A stretch of 64,000 nt of DNA from CAZGUX01 sp964529305 (GTDB lineage: Bacteria > Acidobacteriota > Terriglobia > Bryobacterales > Bryobacteraceae): the NCBI GenBank assembly GCA_964529305.1, contig CAZGUX010000009.1, positions 1-64,000 of the forward strand, read 5' to 3'. Below are positions 35,127 through 43,384 of the stretch, piece after piece (positions within the stretch are counted from its first letter, which is position 1; every line of letters begins with the position of its first letter). Both the position numbers and the translations under genes were made by a program. Below the pieces are notes generated by a model, which saw nothing but the letters and a program-made list of their open reading frames with translations, was not told the origin of the DNA and did no database searches.

Positions 35127-36358
35127 CAGGAGGCCCCGACCGTGGCCGAGTAGTGAGACTCCACGTATTCGGCGAGGATGCCGATGAACTCCGCCACGAT
35201 GCGCTCGCCGCGAAGAGTTCGCAACAGCTTGCCGTCCACGTAGACGGGGGCCACCGGTTCCTCGAACGTTCCCGGCAGCGAGATTCCAATGTGAGAATGC
35301 TTCGACTCGCCGGGGCCGTTGACAATGCAGCCCATCACCGCGACCTTCATCTTTTCCACACCGGGATACTGCTCTTTCCACACCGGCATCTGGTCGCGCA
35401 GATAGTCCTGGATCTGCGACGCCATTTCCTGGAAGAACGTGCTGGTGGTCCGGCCGCACCCCGGACAGGCCGTCACTTGGGGCGTGAAACTGCGGATGCC
35501 GAGCGATTGCAGCACCTGCTGGCAGACCTTGACTTCTTCGGTGCGGTCCCCGCCGGGCATCGGGGTCAGCGAACAGCGGATCGTGTCGCCGATGCCTTCC
35601 TGCAGCAGGATCGACAAGGCCGCGGTGGTGGCGACAATCCCCTTCATGCCCAGGCCCGCTTCGGTCAGGCCGAGGTGCAAGGGGTATTCGCCGCGGGCCG
35701 CCAGTTCGCGGTAGATCGCGATCAGATCCTGCACGCCGCTCACCTTGGCGCTGAGGATGATCATGTCGCGGCCAAGGCCGTAGCGCTCCGCGGCCTCCGC
35801 CGAACGCAGCGCGCTCACGACGATCGCTTTGTGCATCACCTCTTCGGCCGACTTTGGCCGGGCCTGCCGCCCATTCTCGTCCATCATCTCCGTCAGCAAT
35901 TGCTGGTCGAGAGAGCCCCAATTCACGCCGATTCTCACGGGCTTGCCGTACTCGATCGCCGCCTCGATCATCGTGCGGAAGTTGTCGTCGTGTTTCTTGC
36001 CGATATTCACGTTGCCGGGATTGATGCGGTATTTGGCCAGCGCCCGGGCGCACCCAGGATACTTCTTCAGCAGGATGTGGCCGTTGTAATGGAAGTCGCC
36101 CACGATCGGCGCGTCGCAGCCGAAGGTGCGCAGAATGTCGACGATCTTTGGAACCGCCGCCGCGGCCTTTTCGGTGTTCACCGTCACGCGAACCAGTTCG
36201 GAGCCGGCACGCCACAGTTCCTGTACCTGGTTGACGGTGGAGGCAACGTCTTCGGTGTCGGTGTTCGTCATCGACTGAACCACCACCGGGTGGTCGCCTC
36301 CCACATGGACTCCGCCCACGTTCACGGCAACGGTTCGGTGGCGCAATATCCGCGGCAT
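35126..36358 (-). CDS. ispG: 4-hydroxy-3-methylbut-2-enyl diphosphate synthase
   Basis: A 410-residue iron-sulfur enzyme of the MEP isoprenoid pathway (also GcpE). The cluster ligands are the C-terminal CPGCGR and VMGCIVNGPGE, with the conserved Glu. The N-terminal barrel starts VNVGGVHVGGDHPVVVQSMTN. The enzyme supplies precursors for the polyprenyl synthase elsewhere in the window. It is the first gene of the leftward group and is followed at once by the NfeD-like gene. Confidence 0.95.
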   Translation of the reverse strand: MPRILRHRTVAVNVGGVHVGGDHPVVVQSMTNTDTEDVASTVNQVQELWRAGSELVRVTVNTEKAAAAVPKIVDILRTFGCDAPIVGDFHYNGHILLKKYPGCARALAKYRINPGNVNIGKKHDDNFRTMIEAAIEYGKPVRIGVNWGSLDQQLLTEMMDENGRQARPKSAEEVMHKAIVVSALRSAEAAERYGLGRDMIILSAKVSGVQDLIAIYRELAARGEYPLHLGLTEAGLGMKGIVATTAALSILLQEGIGDTIRCSLTPMPGGDRTEEVKVCQQVLQSLGIRSFTPQVTACPGCGRTTSTFFQEMASQIQDYLRDQMPVWKEQYPGVEKMKVAVMGCIVNGPGESKHSHIGISLPGTFEEPVAPVYVDGKLLRTLRGERIVAEFIGILAEYVESHYSATVGAS

Positions 36359-36597
36359 AGTGGTTCCGATGGGCCTCCTGAGCTGAATACTTTAGTGTAT
36401 CAGGGGGCCGATGAAGTCCCGGTTCCCGGCCGATCGAACGTGCCCTCGCGGAGTTTTCACCCATCTCAAACTTCGATCCATTGCTGTTTCATTTCCATAT
36501 TTGACTTGGATCACCGGCTCGGTTAGCGTTGACCCTAAGCGTGTGTCGAACAGTTTGCCTGCCGGCACACTACGACTGCTAAAGGAGGTTTGTCTCA

Positions 36598-39500
36598 ATG
36601 ACCATTTCCCGATGGTTCGTCCTGATTCTGGCGTTGACCGCCGTTCTGTTCGCCCAGGTGGAAACGTCCACCAGCATTCGCGGTCTCATCACCGACCCGA
36701 CCGGCGCCGCCGTGCCTAACGCCAAGGTCAGCATCCGCAACGTGGCCACGGGCGAAGAGCGGACTTCGGAGTCGGGCCCCTCGGGCGCCTACTCCTTTCC
36801 CTCGGTCGTCCCCGGCACCTATGACATCACGGTTCAGCATCCCGGCTTCAAGAAATCGGAAGTGAAGAACCGCGTGGCCCAGGTCACGCAGCCGGCACAA
36901 GTGGACTTCGGACTCCAGGTGGGAGACACGGCCGAATCCGTGACGGTCTCGGCCGAGGGCGCCGAACTGATCAACACCGCCTCGGCGGAAATCGCCGGCA
37001 CGATCGTCAACAAATTGGTCCAGGATATCCCGCTCAACGGCCGCAACTTCTTCGATCTCGCGGTCACGTTGCCCCACGTTTCCCTGCAAAACATCGCTCC
37101 CCAGGCTTCGTTTGCGTCGTTCTCCCAAAACGCCGTATTGGGCGCGAATCAGGCGAATCCGCTCTTTCGCTCGTCGGGGATCTTCGCCGCCGGCAACCGC
37201 GATTCCGCCACCAACGTGTCGATCGACGGCGTCAACATTCAGAGTTCCGTCTACCGCCAGGCCACCCCGCAACAGCCGCCTTCGGCGATTCAGGAAGTGA
37301 AGATCCACGTTTCCAGCCTTGCGGCCGAATTCGGCAACGGCGTGGCCTTCGTGAACGTGATCACCAAGAGCGGATCGAATGCGTTTCACGGGGAAGTCTA
37401 CGAGTACCTCCGCAACGAGAAGACGGATGCAAACACGTTCTTCAACAACCTGGCGATCGACCCTCTGAACCCGTCGAAATCGCGAGGCAAGAATCCCTTC
37501 CGGCAAAACCAGTTCGGCGCCGCGGGTGGCGGCCCGGTCCTGAAGAACAAACTGTTCTTCTTCGCCGCCTACGAAGGCCTTCGCGTGCGGCAGTCGACGC
37601 TGTCGATCATCACCGTGCCTCCCGACAACCTGCGCGCCGGCGATTTCTCCACCTACACGCCTCCCGGTTCCGGGCAGAACGTGTTCCTGCCGACGCCCGT
37701 TATCTACAACCCATACGACTACAACCCGGCGAACGGACTGCGCCGGCCATTCCCCGGCAACCGCATCCCCTTAGGCCAGTCCGGACTCTGCGCGCCCCGG
37801 TCGGCCTGCGTCGATCCGGTCACGCTCAAGTTTCTGCAGGATTTCGTGCGTCCCCCCAACGGGGTCATCGACGGCATTCCCCGGTACATCGATTTCTCCA
37901 AGCAGCGACTCGATAGCGATCAGGGCCTGATCCGGATCGACTGGGCGAAGAGCGAAAAGGATCGTGTGTACGGCCGCTACGGAAAGACTGAATCTCCGAC
38001 CATCAACCAGTCGGTGGAGTCCCTCGCCGGCCTTTCGCAGAACTCGAGGGATCAAAGCGCCACCGTCCATTGGACGCGAGTGGTGTCGCCGGCCATGGTC
38101 AACGACCTCACCGTCGGCTACGCACGGCCCTATTGGCTTTATGGCAAGGACCTGAATGTCCCCGATGCCGCCGCCCAGATTGGCTTGCGCAACACCTCCG
38201 GCCTCCCGGGGGGACCGGGATTCTCCACCGGCTTCAGCATGAACTCCTCGCTGAGCTTCCTGCTCGAGGGCACCGACAACGTCTACCAGTTAGGCGACGA
38301 CCTGACCTATATCCGCGGCCGGCACAACATCAAGATTGGCTTCCAGGCCGTCGAGCGGCGCTTCTTCTACCCGAGCCAATCGAACGACAAAGGTTCGTTT
38401 ACCTTCTCCCCTGTCTACACGCAGGCGTGCCCGGACGGACCGGCGACCTCCGCCTGCAACCAGGCGCGCGTTGCGGCCGGCATCGGTTCGCAGGGCGGTC
38501 TCGCCTTCGCGAGCTATCTGCTCGGTACGCCGTTGAACGGTCTATTCCAGCTCAACAATGCCGTTTATCGCGGCCACAAGCGCTACTACGGCGCCTACAT
38601 TCAGGATTCCTGGCGGGTCAACCAGAAGCTGACTGTGAACTATGGGCTCCGGTACGAGCATTGGTCGCCGTGGCTCGTACCCCGCAACACCGTCGACTCC
38701 TTCAATGAACGGACCGGCGAGATCCTGTACGTCCTGCAGAACCCCCTCGATTATCTCGATCCGTCGAAGGGCTACGGCCGGACGGCCCCGCTCAATCCCA
38801 ATCTCCCGCGCGAAGGTCATCGCACCTCGAACCTCGACTTTGCCCCTCGCCTGGGCTTGGCCTACACGCTCTCGTCCCGCACGGTGTTCCGCGCCGGCGC
38901 GGGGATCTACTACGACGGCAACTCGAACACCAACCAGTTCTCCGATATCAGTTCGGCGGTCGGGCCGTTCCGGTTGCGGTACGAGCCCGTGGCCGCCTCC
39001 AACGAACAGGTGCCCAGCCTTCGCATCGACGGCAACTACCCGTTCCCGGGACCCACCGCGATTCCGCGGCCCAATTCCACTCCGTTAGGCACCTTCCGGT
39101 TCGTACCCCAGGATTACCCGGTCTCTCGCGTCCTCGAATGGTCGGCCAGCATTCAGCATCGGTTAGGCCAGGAGTGGGCCGCGGAGATCAGCTACCAGGG
39201 CACCAAGGCGATCCGTCTACCGATGTTCATTGACGTCAACGCGCCGGAACTGCCCCAGGGCTCGCTGGCCAACGTAGGCATCAACGACCGCCGCCGGTTC
39301 CCCTTCTGGGGCGTCGTCGGCACGTGGGCGCCCATCGGCTTCTCCGCCTACCACGGAGGCAGCGCCAGCATCCGCAACAACAGTTGGAAGGGTCTTACCC
39401 TGCTCTCGAGCTTCACCTTCGCCAAGAATCTGGCCAGCTCGGTCCTCGGCACCTCCGATCAGGGCAACACCCACTACAAGTACGCGTACATGTGGAAGGG

Positions 39501-40059
39501 CCCGGCGGAACTCACTCCACGGCTCCGGTTTGTCAATAGCTTTGCCTACGACCTGCCGTTCGGTCCCGGCAAACAGTTCGCCAGCGGCGTCAACGGGCCC
39601 GCGGCAGCGATCGTCCGCGGGTGGACTTTCTCCGGCCTGATCGACATGACCACCGGCGCCTGGCGCCGCGTCACCACCAACGACGTGTCCGGCACCGGCT
39701 ACGGCAACATGCCGGATCGCATTTGCGATCCGCGCGACGTTCCGGGTGGCCAGAACCGCTTCCAGTGGTTCAACACCGCCTGTTTCGTCAACCCGGCCTT
39801 CGGTACCTGGGGCAACTCTCACATCGGTGTCTACGAGGACCCCGGCATCAACAACTGGAACCTCGCCTTCACCAAGGTCACGCCGATCAAAGAAATGGCC
39901 CGCGTTCAGTTCCGCCTCGAGATGTTCAATGCCTGGAACCACACGCAGTGGGGCGGAGCGTCCAACTCCACCCTGGTGTCGGGCAACGTCAACTCGGGCC
40001 GCATCACCTCGACGCGTCCCCCGCGTCAGATGCAGTTCTCGATCAACGTTCAGTTCTGA
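36598..40059 (+). CDS. Oar-like TonB-dependent receptor
   Basis: A 1,153-residue outer-membrane protein. A signal peptide (WFVLILALTAVLFAQ) is followed by a carboxypeptidase-regulatory beta domain (about residues 24-100; SIRGLITDPTGAAVPNAKV), a plug (about 130-260; FVNVITKSGSNAFHGEVYEYL) and a large beta-barrel ending in QFSINVQF with a terminal Phe. This is the expanded TonB/Oar type of Acidobacteria, probably for import of sugars or peptides. AAAGGAGG lies 11 bases before the ATG. It is monocistronic, with hairpins after the stop. Confidence 0.9.
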   Translation: MTISRWFVLILALTAVLFAQVETSTSIRGLITDPTGAAVPNAKVSIRNVATGEERTSESGPSGAYSFPSVVPGTYDITVQHPGFKKSEVKNRVAQVTQPAQVDFGLQVGDTAESVTVSAEGAELINTASAEIAGTIVNKLVQDIPLNGRNFFDLAVTLPHVSLQNIAPQASFASFSQNAVLGANQANPLFRSSGIFAAGNRDSATNVSIDGVNIQSSVYRQATPQQPPSAIQEVKIHVSSLAAEFGNGVAFVNVITKSGSNAFHGEVYEYLRNEKTDANTFFNNLAIDPLNPSKSRGKNPFRQNQFGAAGGGPVLKNKLFFFAAYEGLRVRQSTLSIITVPPDNLRAGDFSTYTPPGSGQNVFLPTPVIYNPYDYNPANGLRRPFPGNRIPLGQSGLCAPRSACVDPVTLKFLQDFVRPPNGVIDGIPRYIDFSKQRLDSDQGLIRIDWAKSEKDRVYGRYGKTESPTINQSVESLAGLSQNSRDQSATVHWTRVVSPAMVNDLTVGYARPYWLYGKDLNVPDAAAQIGLRNTSGLPGGPGFSTGFSMNSSLSFLLEGTDNVYQLGDDLTYIRGRHNIKIGFQAVERRFFYPSQSNDKGSFTFSPVYTQACPDGPATSACNQARVAAGIGSQGGLAFASYLLGTPLNGLFQLNNAVYRGHKRYYGAYIQDSWRVNQKLTVNYGLRYEHWSPWLVPRNTVDSFNERTGEILYVLQNPLDYLDPSKGYGRTAPLNPNLPREGHRTSNLDFAPRLGLAYTLSSRTVFRAGAGIYYDGNSNTNQFSDISSAVGPFRLRYEPVAASNEQVPSLRIDGNYPFPGPTAIPRPNSTPLGTFRFVPQDYPVSRVLEWSASIQHRLGQEWAAEISYQGTKAIRLPMFIDVNAPELPQGSLANVGINDRRRFPFWGVVGTWAPIGFSAYHGGSASIRNNSWKGLTLLSSFTFAKNLASSVLGTSDQGNTHYKYAYMWKGPAELTPRLRFVNSFAYDLPFGPGKQFASGVNGPAAAIVRGWTFSGLIDMTTGAWRRVTTNDVSGTGYGNMPDRICDPRDVPGGQNRFQWFNTACFVNPAFGTWGNSHIGVYEDPGINNWNLAFTKVTPIKEMARVQFRLEMFNAWNHTQWGGASNSTLVSGNVNSGRITSTRPPRQMQFSINVQF

Positions 40060-40075
40060 TCTCTTCTTCCAAGTG

Positions 40076-40106
40076 GCGCCGGGCGGCGTATTCGGTCGCC
40101 CGGCGC
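40076..40106. terminator. Strong hairpin after the TonB receptor
   Basis: GCGCCGGGCG (40076-40085) pairs with CGCCCGGCGC (40097-40106) around an 11-base loop, beginning 17 bases after the TonB receptor stop. There is no U-run, so it may act with Rho or as an mRNA 3' stabiliser. Confidence 0.5.
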
Positions 40107-40140
40107 GCCGGAGTCTCCCATTTCACCATCCAAACGGTCT

Positions 40141-40157
40141 CCGGGGCTTCGCCCCGG
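40141..40157. terminator. Short GC hairpin
   Basis: CCGGGGC-TTC-GCCCCGG, a seven-pair stem with a tight loop, between the first hairpin and the 28-bp palindrome. It may be a second termination or REP-like element. Confidence 0.35.
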
Positions 40158-40189
40158 TCTTGAGTTTGTACATTTCTGCTCACCGCCGG

Positions 40190-40217
40190 GCCTGTCGGAG
40201 ACCGGTCTCCGACAGGC
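40190..40217. repeat. 28-bp perfect palindrome
   Basis: GCCTGTCGGAGACC is followed directly by its exact reverse complement, with no spacer. It lies in the gene-free stretch after the TonB receptor. A perfect palindrome without a loop is unlike a terminator; it resembles an intergenic repeat of the kind I recall from related acidobacterial genomes, though no second copy is in this window. Confidence 0.6.
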
Positions 40218-40278
40218 GTATCCTAGGCTTCGCCCCTGTGCGACGCGTTCACTGGTTTCCCCGCGATGTTGCCAGTCG

Positions 40279-40416
40279 CTATCTCAGGTAGGCGGTGGAG
40301 ATGACGGCCAGGATCAGGAACATTAGCGCCATGAGCAGGAACCCCAGCCACCGGCGACGCCGCGCCTGGCTCCATTGCCCAGAACCTGTCACCTCCCGGT
40401 TGACCATCTGGCCCAT
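40279..40416 (-). CDS. Putative 45-residue membrane microprotein
   Basis: An open frame starting MGQMVNREVTG, then SQARRRRWLGFLLMALMFL and ending AVISTAYLR. The run of five basic residues before one 17-20 residue hydrophobic helix predicts a single-pass inner-membrane protein with its N-terminus in the cytoplasm. An internal ATG at 40407 is an alternative start. No homologue is known to me. A LytTR-type element (40455-40484) reads toward it and a TACGAT -10-like box overlaps the first ATG, so it may be under the neighbouring two-component system. It has no good Shine-Dalgarno. Confidence 0.45.
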   Translation of the reverse strand: MGQMVNREVTGSGQWSQARRRRWLGFLLMALMFLILAVISTAYLR

Positions 40417-40454
40417 CGTACGCCGGAGCCTTGCCCGGCGCCGCCATGATTTTC

Positions 40455-40484
40455 CCCAGCGGGCTGTCCAAGCCCGGGAGCGGC
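40455..40484 (-). promoter_or_regulatory. LytTR-type binding element D
   Basis: On the minus strand: GCCGCTCCC, 12 bp, CCCGCTGGG. It matches the pattern of three other elements (42422, 43286, 49555) and lies between the divergent microprotein and histidine kinase genes. The orientation favours the microprotein; a TATTAT -10-like box at 40521-40526 means the kinase promoter is also in reach. Confidence 0.5.
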
Positions 40485-40541
40485 CACTCCTGCCGGAACA
40501 GCGGGGCGCGCGTCTGGACGTATTATCGTTAGGAAGACGAG

Positions 40542-42380
40542 ATGGAACGCATTTTTGAAGGCCCGGAGCCAGTCATCGTCAACGCGCTGGGACACGGCGC
40601 CGGCGTTCTGATTTTCGGCATCTTCCTCTACCTTGTCTTTCGAGAGCGGTCCGCGTCCCGATTGCGCGCGGGGTGGCTCTCGCTCATGGCGGCAGCCCTG
40701 GCCCTTTTGTGGAACCTGGCGTCTCTCGCGGTCCTCGCGATGGGCAGCCAGGGAACCGGCCCCGAACGAGCCCTTGCGGCCTTCGGTTTCTCCGTCCTGA
40801 GTGTGTTGCCGGCGGTCCTTCTGCATCTCTGCCTTCTCGACCGCTTTCCGGTCCTGGTTCGCGCAGGCTATGGCCTCAGCGCCGTGGCCGTGGCGACGCA
40901 CGTATTGGAACTGGCGCAGAGCGCCGCTTTGTACCATCGGCTTGGCCTTTCGATCATCACGGTTGGATTCGGAACTCTCACCGCTCTCGCGGTCTTTCGG
41001 GTCATGTGGTTCGACGAAGGCAATCCGCGGTTTCTCACGTCCCGGATCCTTGCGGCGATGTCCTTGTTTTTCTTCGCCATGTCCTTCGTGCATTTCGGTG
41101 AAGGGCATACTTACCAGGCCTGGTCGTCGGAGCTGGCCGTGCATCATGCCGGCATTCCCCTGGCCCTGTTCGTTCTCATGCAGGATTTCCGTTTTGTCCT
41201 GTTGGACGCGTTTATCCGGTTCCTGGCGAACGGACTGCTCGCGGCTCTGTTCGGCGTGGCGATCGCCGGAATTCTGCCGGGCATGAGCTTCGCGGCTCAA
41301 GCGGTGACCTCCACGCTGCTCCTGGCCGGATTTGCCGTGTCCAGGGAATTCGTCCAGAAGCTCCTGACTCGAATCGTTTTCCGGCGGCCCGATCACGGCG
41401 CGATGGAAAGGGCGCTCCAGGCCATGCGGTTGCAATACGGCAGCGAGGCGGAGTACCTGAGACGATCGTTTGAAGAAATCGCCGCGCTGATGAAGGCCCG
41501 CCTGATCGATCTGGCCTCCGGCGCGGTCAGGTCCCAGGAACTCATGTTTCCCACGCTGGCCGGGGTCCTGCCCGAGTTTCGAGACAGGCGCCACTACGAC
41601 ATCCGGGTAGTTGTTCCGATCCGTCTCTCGCACGGAGACGTGCGTTACGCGTTTCTCGGCGAACGGCGGGGAGGCCAGCCGTATCTTAGCGAGGACCTCG
41701 CCGTGCTCGCCCGCCTGGCGGGTTTCGTCAGCGAGCAGGTGGAGCGGATGCGCGAGGCCGAGGTGCAGAAGCTGGTCTCTCAAGCAGAACTGCGAGCGCT
41801 GCAATCGCAAATCCACCCGCACTTTCTCTTCAACGCCCTCAACACGTTGTACGGAGTGATCCCACGCGAGGCCGCCGGGGCCAGGAAGTTGCTGCTGAAT
41901 CTGGCCGACATCTTTCGCTACTTCCTGCAGTCCGACAAGGCCTTTGTCCCCTTAGAGGAGGAGATGCGGATCGTGGAGGCGTATCTCGCGATCGAAAAGG
42001 CGCGGCTCGGAGAGAAGTTACAAACCGAGATCGTTGTGGACCGCGCGGCTCTGCGCGAACCGATTCCCGTTCTCTCGATACAGCCGATTGTGGAAAACGC
42101 AGTCAAGCACGGAGCGGCGGCCCGGCCCCAGGGCGGCAGCGTGCGTCTGGAGGTCACGCGTGAAGAACGCGGGCTCCGCGTTTCGGTGACGGACACCGGT
42201 CCAGGCTTCGCGAAGGCGCCCACGCCGGGATTGCGGACAGGTGTCGGCCTGGACAACGTTTCGCGCCGTCTCCATCTCTGTTATGGACCGGTAGCGGAGG
42301 TTTCGGTCGACTCCGATTCCAGCGGCAGCCGTGTCAGTTTCTTCGCGCCTCGGGAGAAAGCCGCGCCGGTCCCGGTGTGA
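40542..42380 (+). CDS. LytS/YehU-type sensor histidine kinase
   Basis: A 612-residue membrane kinase. The N-terminal half has seven or eight membrane helices (residues about 15-275), then a GAF-like stretch (about 300-405), then the LytS-family dimerisation motif LQSQIHPHFLFNALNTLYGV with phospho-accepting His H427, and an HATPase domain with PIVENAVKHG (N box) and DTGPGFA (G box). It should phosphorylate the LytTR regulator encoded 125 bp downstream. The signal is unknown. Confidence 0.92.
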   Translation: MERIFEGPEPVIVNALGHGAGVLIFGIFLYLVFRERSASRLRAGWLSLMAAALALLWNLASLAVLAMGSQGTGPERALAAFGFSVLSVLPAVLLHLCLLDRFPVLVRAGYGLSAVAVATHVLELAQSAALYHRLGLSIITVGFGTLTALAVFRVMWFDEGNPRFLTSRILAAMSLFFFAMSFVHFGEGHTYQAWSSELAVHHAGIPLALFVLMQDFRFVLLDAFIRFLANGLLAALFGVAIAGILPGMSFAAQAVTSTLLLAGFAVSREFVQKLLTRIVFRRPDHGAMERALQAMRLQYGSEAEYLRRSFEEIAALMKARLIDLASGAVRSQELMFPTLAGVLPEFRDRRHYDIRVVVPIRLSHGDVRYAFLGERRGGQPYLSEDLAVLARLAGFVSEQVERMREAEVQKLVSQAELRALQSQIHPHFLFNALNTLYGVIPREAAGARKLLLNLADIFRYFLQSDKAFVPLEEEMRIVEAYLAIEKARLGEKLQTEIVVDRAALREPIPVLSIQPIVENAVKHGAAARPQGGSVRLEVTREERGLRVSVTDTGPGFAKAPTPGLRTGVGLDNVSRRLHLCYGPVAEVSVDSDSSGSRVSFFAPREKAAPVPV

Positions 42381-42421
42381 TTCCGCGCCCGGAGGACCGG
42401 GCCGGTCACTGTCGCGGTTTG

Positions 42422-42451
42422 CCCGTTCACCGGCGGAAACCTCCCGCTGGT
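42422..42451 (+). promoter_or_regulatory. LytTR-type binding element A
   Basis: CCCGTTCAC (42422-42430), 12 bp, CCCGCTGGT (42443-42451). Each half agrees at seven of nine positions with the published LytTR half-site [TA][AC][CA]GTTN[AG][TG]. A TGCTACACA extended -10-like box follows, and the regulator gene starts 54 bp downstream, suggesting autoregulation. Confidence 0.6.
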
Positions 42452-42505
42452 TCATCGGTCGGGTGGCGCCGTGCCGGCCCGTGCTACACATGAAGATCGA
42501 ACGCC

Positions 42506-43273
42506 ATGACAGCCGGCTATCTCAGGACACTGCTGGTCGATGATGAGCCGATTGCGCGGCAGGTCCTGCGCGAAGAACTTCAGGACGTGCCGGACGTCGA
42601 AGTCGTCGGCGAGGCCGAAGACGGCGAACAGGCGCTCGAGCGCATCGGCGCCCTGACTCCCGATCTGCTGTTTCTCGATCTGCAAATGCCGGGTATGGAC
42701 GGCTTCGAAGTGGTGCGCAACCTGGCCGGCGCGAACCCGCCTTGTATCGTGATCGTCACGGCGTTCGATCAGCACGCGATTCAGGCGTTCGAGGCGGGAG
42801 CCATCGACTACCTGCTCAAACCGGTAGGGCAGGAGCGTCTGCTCAAGTGCGTGGAACGGGTCCGTCACCTTCGTAGAAGCTCTCTCGCAGTGGCCGAGAG
42901 CGTGGCCAGGCTGCAGGATGTCGCCCAGCAATCGCCGTTCACGCGGCCTCGCAAGATCGTGGGCAAGCTGGGCGATGAATATCATTTGTTGGAGAGCAGC
43001 CAAGTGCTCGCGTTCCAGGCCGAGAGCGAACTGGTGTGGATCGTCACCCGGAAACAGCGCTATCTCGCCACACAATCGCTCAAAACGATCCAAGAAAAGC
43101 TGGGAAACCTGAATTTCGCGAGAGTCCATCGAAACGCACTGGTCAACCTCGACCAGGTGGCCAAGATGGCTCCCCTGAGCAGCCAGCGCTGGTTGTTGAC
43201 GCTGGCCAACCAACAGGAGTTCATCGTCAGCAAGCGCCAGGCCCGCTCGGTACAAAAGCTACTGAGCTGGTAG
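42506..43273 (+). CDS. LytTR-family response regulator
   Basis: A 255-residue regulator: a receiver domain with D12-D13, phospho-acceptor D58 (LLFLDLQMPGMDG) and a Lys in YLLKPVG, then a linker and a C-terminal LytTR DNA-binding domain (about residues 150-255; LESSQVLAFQAES, RVHRNALVNLDQV). LytTR proteins bind paired nine-base repeats about 12 bp apart. Such pairs lie in front of this gene, the next TonB receptor gene and the ABC operon. It is the partner of the LytS-type kinase. Confidence 0.94.
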   Translation: MTAGYLRTLLVDDEPIARQVLREELQDVPDVEVVGEAEDGEQALERIGALTPDLLFLDLQMPGMDGFEVVRNLAGANPPCIVIVTAFDQHAIQAFEAGAIDYLLKPVGQERLLKCVERVRHLRRSSLAVAESVARLQDVAQQSPFTRPRKIVGKLGDEYHLLESSQVLAFQAESELVWIVTRKQRYLATQSLKTIQEKLGNLNFARVHRNALVNLDQVAKMAPLSSQRWLLTLANQQEFIVSKRQARSVQKLLSW

Positions 43274-43285
43274 CGTCCCCGCCTG

Positions 43286-43315
43286 CCCGCTCACCCGGAT
43301 AATCCGCCCGCTGGC
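43286..43315 (+). promoter_or_regulatory. LytTR-type binding element B
   Basis: CCCGCTCAC (43286-43294), 12 bp, CCCGCTGGC (43307-43315). It is nearly identical to element A in both halves although the spacers are unrelated. The TonB receptor gene begins 69 bp downstream. Confidence 0.6.
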
Positions 43316-43384
43316 CTCTTCTATCGGCCCGGTTGCGCGTCGTCTCTAGGTGAAGCCGGCGCCGCGAGTCACACTTGGTGCGAG

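Noticed and set aside
35127..36464. A long open frame on the minus strand through ispG that reads into the NfeD-like gene
   Set aside because: Only its last 154 codons (34662-35126) look like a protein; the rest is ispG in the wrong frame.
43316..43384. A cobalamin riboswitch before the TonB receptor
   Set aside because: The gap is too short and lacks the conserved B12-box; the LytTR-type element better explains control.
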